A DNA stretch of 64,000 nt, taken from the NCBI RefSeq assembly GCF_009829325.1, contig NZ_VUOS01000020.1, positions 166,234 through 230,233 of the forward strand, read 5' to 3'. The translations under genes were made by a program, and so were the position numbers. Positions 61,716 to 64,000 of this stretch are shown piece after piece (position 1 is the stretch's first letter; each line of letters starts with the position of its first letter). The DNA is from Nocardia sp. CY41. Its GTDB lineage: Bacteria > Actinomycetota > Actinomycetes > Mycobacteriales > Mycobacteriaceae. The notes under the pieces are model-generated. The model saw nothing but the letters and a program-made list of their open reading frames with translations. It ran no database searches and had not been told where the DNA came from.

Positions 61716-61886
61716 GGGAGCCCAGAGTATCGGAAGTCCCGGCCACGTCCGGGTGGAGTCGGAACTGTGCTCACCGGCACCGCTCGGCGTACCCGTTTTC
61801 ATGTCCTCGACCTCGGCATTTCGCCGGAAGTTTGCCGTAATGGACTTCTCCGGCAACCGACCGGTTGTTTACTCCGGCGGCCGCAG

Positions 61887-61934
61887 GATCGCGCCCGGTC
61901 CCGAGGTGTTCTCCGAGTCCGGCCGGGCGCGATC
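61887..61934 (-). terminator. Stem-loop downstream of the SDR gene
   Basis: 12-bp perfect stem GATCGCGCCCGG with its complement and a 24-nt loop, 20 bp past the leftward SDR stop. Confidence 0.65.
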
Positions 61935-61954
61935 AACGGTCTTTGCGCGTCTGC

Positions 61955-62677
61955 TCAGGCCGGGAAACCGACGTCGAGCTCGACGTTGTCCCTTTCGGTA
62001 TACAGCCGCCAGTAGTGCTCGCCCAGCTCGTCGCCGCTCACGCGGACGATCTCCAGGCCGTCGGGGACCACTTCCGGATGCTCGTCGACGATCTGCGCGG
62101 CCTTGCTGCCGTCGATCAGCGCGCCGATGTTGAGCAGCCCGACATAGACGCCGGTGCCGCGCAGTTCCACCTCGAGCTGGCGCAGGTAACCGCGCTGCGC
62201 GGCAAGCGCGATGCCGAAGTTTGCCAGGTAGGGCGCCACGAAACGCTCGGACGAGCCCGACGAGAACAGCAACGCGCCGTCTCCTCGCTCCACCATCTTC
62301 GGCGCGAGCGCCCTCGTCACCAGGATCGGCGAGTGCAGCTTCAGCGCGATCGGAGCGTCCAGGGAAGGGATGTCCACCGCCAGCGTCGATGGCAGCCGGT
62401 CGCTCATGTTGCCCGCCGCGCCGTGCATGGCCACGTCGATCGGCCCGAGCGTCGCCTCGATCTCCGCGATCACGCCGGTGACCTGCGCGGCGACGGTCAC
62501 GTCCGCGGGGAAGGCGGCGGCTTCGATACCTTCCGCCGCCAGCTCGTCGGCATGCCGCCGCGCCTTCTCCGGGTCGCGTCCGATGACGGCCACCCGGAAC
62601 CCTTCGCGCCCGAATCTGCGTCCCGTGCCGACGCCGAGGCCGGGTCCGTACCCGAAGATCGCGATGGTTTTCGACAT
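61955..62677 (-). CDS. SDR-fold protein lacking the YxxxK motif
   Basis: 240-aa Rossmann-fold protein of the short-chain dehydrogenase/reductase type. The cofactor region reads AIFGYGPGLGVGTGRRFG instead of the usual TGxxxGxG. VAMHGAAGN is at the usual NAG position. In the active-site region SSGSSERFVAPYLANFGIAL the Ser is present, but the Tyr-x3-Lys motif is not. It may be a divergent oxidoreductase or a non-catalytic binder. The start is ATG 62677 with GGGAG 5 bp upstream. It is divergent from a TetR gene with two operator-like repeats between, so it is probably controlled by it. Confidence 0.85.
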   Translation of the reverse strand: MSKTIAIFGYGPGLGVGTGRRFGREGFRVAVIGRDPEKARRHADELAAEGIEAAAFPADVTVAAQVTGVIAEIEATLGPIDVAMHGAAGNMSDRLPSTLAVDIPSLDAPIALKLHSPILVTRALAPKMVERGDGALLFSSGSSERFVAPYLANFGIALAAQRGYLRQLEVELRGTGVYVGLLNIGALIDGSKAAQIVDEHPEVVPDGLEIVRVSGDELGEHYWRLYTERDNVELDVGFPA

Positions 62678-62693
62678 TGCCACTCCCGATTAA

Positions 62694-62751
62694 GTTGAGA
62701 CCTGGTTCAAGTTCAACGCTGACGATAATCTAAGTTGAACCTATGCTCAAC
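62694..62751. promoter_or_regulatory. Two inverted-repeat operators between SDR and TetR genes
   Basis: Two 18-bp sites with the same arms: GTTGA-N8-TCAAG at 62694-62711 and GTTGA-N8-TCAAC at 62734-62751. Their centres are 40 bp apart. They lie in the 109-bp divergent promoter region, the expected place for TetR binding. Confidence 0.7.
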
Positions 62752-62786
62752 ATATGGGGGGTGTATCCGATTTGTAGGATCGGGCC

Positions 62787-63419
62787 GTGGACAAGCCGTT
62801 ACGCAGCGATGCCCAGCGCAACCGGGACGCGCTCGTGACCGCCGCCCGCGCCGTCTTCGAGGAGCGCGGCCTCGACGCCCCGCTCAAGGAGATCGCGGCT
62901 CGCGCGGGAGTCGCCATCGGCACCCTCTACAACCGCTTCCCCACCCGCGACGACCTCATCGCCGCCGCGGTCGAGGACCGGATCGAAGCGGGCAGCCGCA
63001 TCGCCGAGGAAGCGCTGGCCATCGCCGACCCGTGGGAATCGTTCGTCTACCTGGTGGAACAGGTCTGCGCATTGCAAGCCGCCGATCGGCTGCTCAGCGA
63101 ACTGGCCGTGCGGGCGGCGCCCAGCCGTGCCATCGCGCGGGCACAGGAGTACGGCCACGGCCTGATGCGCCGGATCATCACCCGTGCGCAGGAAGCCGGG
63201 GCCCTGCGCGCCGATTGGGTACTCGAGGACATCGCCTTCATCACCTGGTCACACACCAGAATCGTCGAGGCGACCAGCGACATCGCCCCCGAAGCCTGGC
63301 GGCGCCATCTCGGCCTGATTCTCGACGGCCTGCGCGCGGAAGCGGCTCATCCGCTGCCGGTGCCCCCGATCACCGAAGATCAACTGATGCACGCGCTCGG
63401 GCGCGGCGACCAGACCTAG
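62787..63419 (+). CDS. TetR-family transcriptional regulator
   Basis: 210-aa repressor. The N-terminal HTH is complete (AARAVFEERGLDAPLKEIAARAGVAIGTLYNRFPTRDDLI in short overlapping pieces, residues ~19-58), and the C-terminal ligand domain is helical. It probably represses itself and the divergent SDR gene through the GTTGA/TCAAC sites. The start is GTG 62787. Confidence 0.93.
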   Translation: MDKPLRSDAQRNRDALVTAARAVFEERGLDAPLKEIAARAGVAIGTLYNRFPTRDDLIAAAVEDRIEAGSRIAEEALAIADPWESFVYLVEQVCALQAADRLLSELAVRAAPSRAIARAQEYGHGLMRRIITRAQEAGALRADWVLEDIAFITWSHTRIVEATSDIAPEAWRRHLGLILDGLRAEAAHPLPVPPITEDQLMHALGRGDQT

Positions 63420-63469
63420 TGGGGCGTGCCGTGGCCTCGAGTCGCCCCGAGTGAGCCCCTGACAGCGCG

Positions 63470-63685
63470 TCAGTGTGGCGGTAGCGACTGCGGGGCGGGT
63501 GGGTGTTGGCCGAACTGCGGTTCCGGTGGCTGAACACCGGATGGGGACACCGGAGACGCAGCACCGGACGGCGGCAACGGTGACGCGGCACCGAACTGCG
63601 GCATCGGTGACTCGGCACCGAACTGCGGCGCTGGTGGCCGGGTACCGAACTGCGGCGCTGGTGGCCGGGTACCGAACTGCGGCAC
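63470..63685 (-). CDS. Proline-rich repeat ORF, probably incomplete (uncertain)
   Basis: 71-codon frame from GTG 63685 made of PQFG-x2-PPA repeats with good GC-rich codon choice, the style of cytoplasmic Pro-rich tails in actinobacterial membrane proteins. The same frame stays Pro-rich for about 36 codons upstream (APLPPQPGHRSP) until a TAA at 63794-63796, with no ATG or GTG start there. Either translation begins at 63685 or the true 5' part is in another frame. No membrane domain follows. It may be a gene remnant. Confidence 0.3.
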   Translation of the reverse strand: MPQFGTRPPAPQFGTRPPAPQFGAESPMPQFGAASPLPPSGAASPVSPSGVQPPEPQFGQHPPAPQSLPPH

Positions 63686-63700
63686 AGGCGACCGGTGGCC
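63566..63700. repeat. 27-bp tandem repeats, five units
   Basis: Units begin at 63566, 63593, 63620, 63647 and 63674. Units 3 and 4 are identical (GAACTGCGGCGCTGGTGGCC plus 7 bp); the others are partly diverged. The 27-bp period equals nine codons, which matches the PQFG repeat of the minus-strand frame. Confidence 0.9.
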
Positions 63701-64000
63701 GGGCTGCGGCGGCAGGGGCGCAAGTGAAACAGTGGGGCGGCTGGGCGGGCTGGTCGCGATCGTGCCGAACGCGACCGAGCAGAGAGCCGCCCGTTACCTT
63801 TCTCGTGGGTCCGATCCAGGGCCTCGGTCGCCGGGCCCGGTATGACTTCTTGCCCCTGTCTTTCGCATGATCCGGGGGGTGGTGTCGCCGGGTACCGGTG
63901 GCATCGGATGGACCGCTGATAGGGACAGGGCCGCATTTCAGGTCTCTTCGTAACGTGGGTGCCGGCCGCCGATGCCCGATCGGTGACCGCCCCGTGCTGA
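63701..64000. other. 300-bp right edge without a recognisable gene
   Basis: Short open frames on both strands, none with family features or a clear ribosome site. A gene entering from beyond the window cannot be excluded. Confidence 0.4.

Noticed and set aside
63566..63700. Regular 27-bp repeats considered as a CRISPR array
   Set aside because: Repeats are directly adjacent without spacers, and the period is a multiple of three with a repeat peptide.

Overview
The window is a very GC-rich actinobacterial segment that looks chromosomal and comes from a mycolic-acid-producing member of the Mycobacteriales. Nocardia is the best fit. The evidence is the content: a near-complete arabinogalactan and mycolate assembly locus (glf, glfT2, ubiA, aftB, several antigen-85 mycolyltransferases, a Culp6-type cutinase, fadD32, pks13, accD4, emb arabinosyltransferases, aftA, dprE1, dprE2 and rmlABC). 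Gene order is partly that of Mycobacterium tuberculosis, but the locus is rearranged and carries insertions.

Layout. 1-5.2 kb: a GlfT2-like galactofuranosyltransferase paralogue cut by the window edge, a GtrA protein, and a two-gene operon of a membrane-anchored GT2 and a DUF2142 membrane protein. 5.2-10.2 kb: the dTDP-rhamnose genes rmlB and rmlA-rmlC, separated by a secreted protein and an HSL-type hydrolase. 10.2-19.8 kb: an accessory block with a divergent MFS exporter/MarR pair, an XRE-DUF5753 regulator, a DUF4282 membrane protein preceded by a tandem repeat, a small possibly prim-pol-related protein, a molybdopterin oxidoreductase, a PPOX flavoprotein and two hypotheticals. 20.0-36 kb: the arabinan block (gtrA/dprE1-dprE2/aftA, a GT-C membrane protein broken at a nine-G run, and two convergent Emb arabinosyltransferases), with a quinone oxidoreductase/HxlR pair and a small ORF between the Emb genes. 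36-46.7 kb: a cyclophilin, then accD4-pks13-fadD32 for mycolate condensation, then an F420-type oxidoreductase. 46.8-54.8 kb: a cutinase/DUF732 lipoprotein pair and four antigen-85 paralogues, one with LGFP repeats. 55-61.7 kb: aftB-ubiA-PAP2-glfT2-glf, read leftward with very short spacing or overlaps. 62-64 kb: a divergent SDR/TetR pair and a short proline-rich repeat region.

How the genes fit together. RmlABC supplies part of the dTDP-rhamnose linker pathway. Glf makes UDP-galactofuranose and GlfT2 polymerises galactan. UbiA, the PAP2 phosphatase, DprE1 and DprE2 make decaprenyl-phosphoryl-arabinose. AftA primes, the Emb proteins extend and AftB caps the arabinan. FadD32, AccD4 and Pks13 make mycolate, and the antigen-85 enzymes attach it at the envelope. 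Many gene pairs overlap by 4 nt (GTGA or TTGA), which implies translational coupling. Strong perfect stem-loops separate the convergent transcription units, and three divergent regulator/target pairs carry readable inverted-repeat operators.

I saw no tRNA, rRNA, insertion sequence, integrase or CRISPR array.
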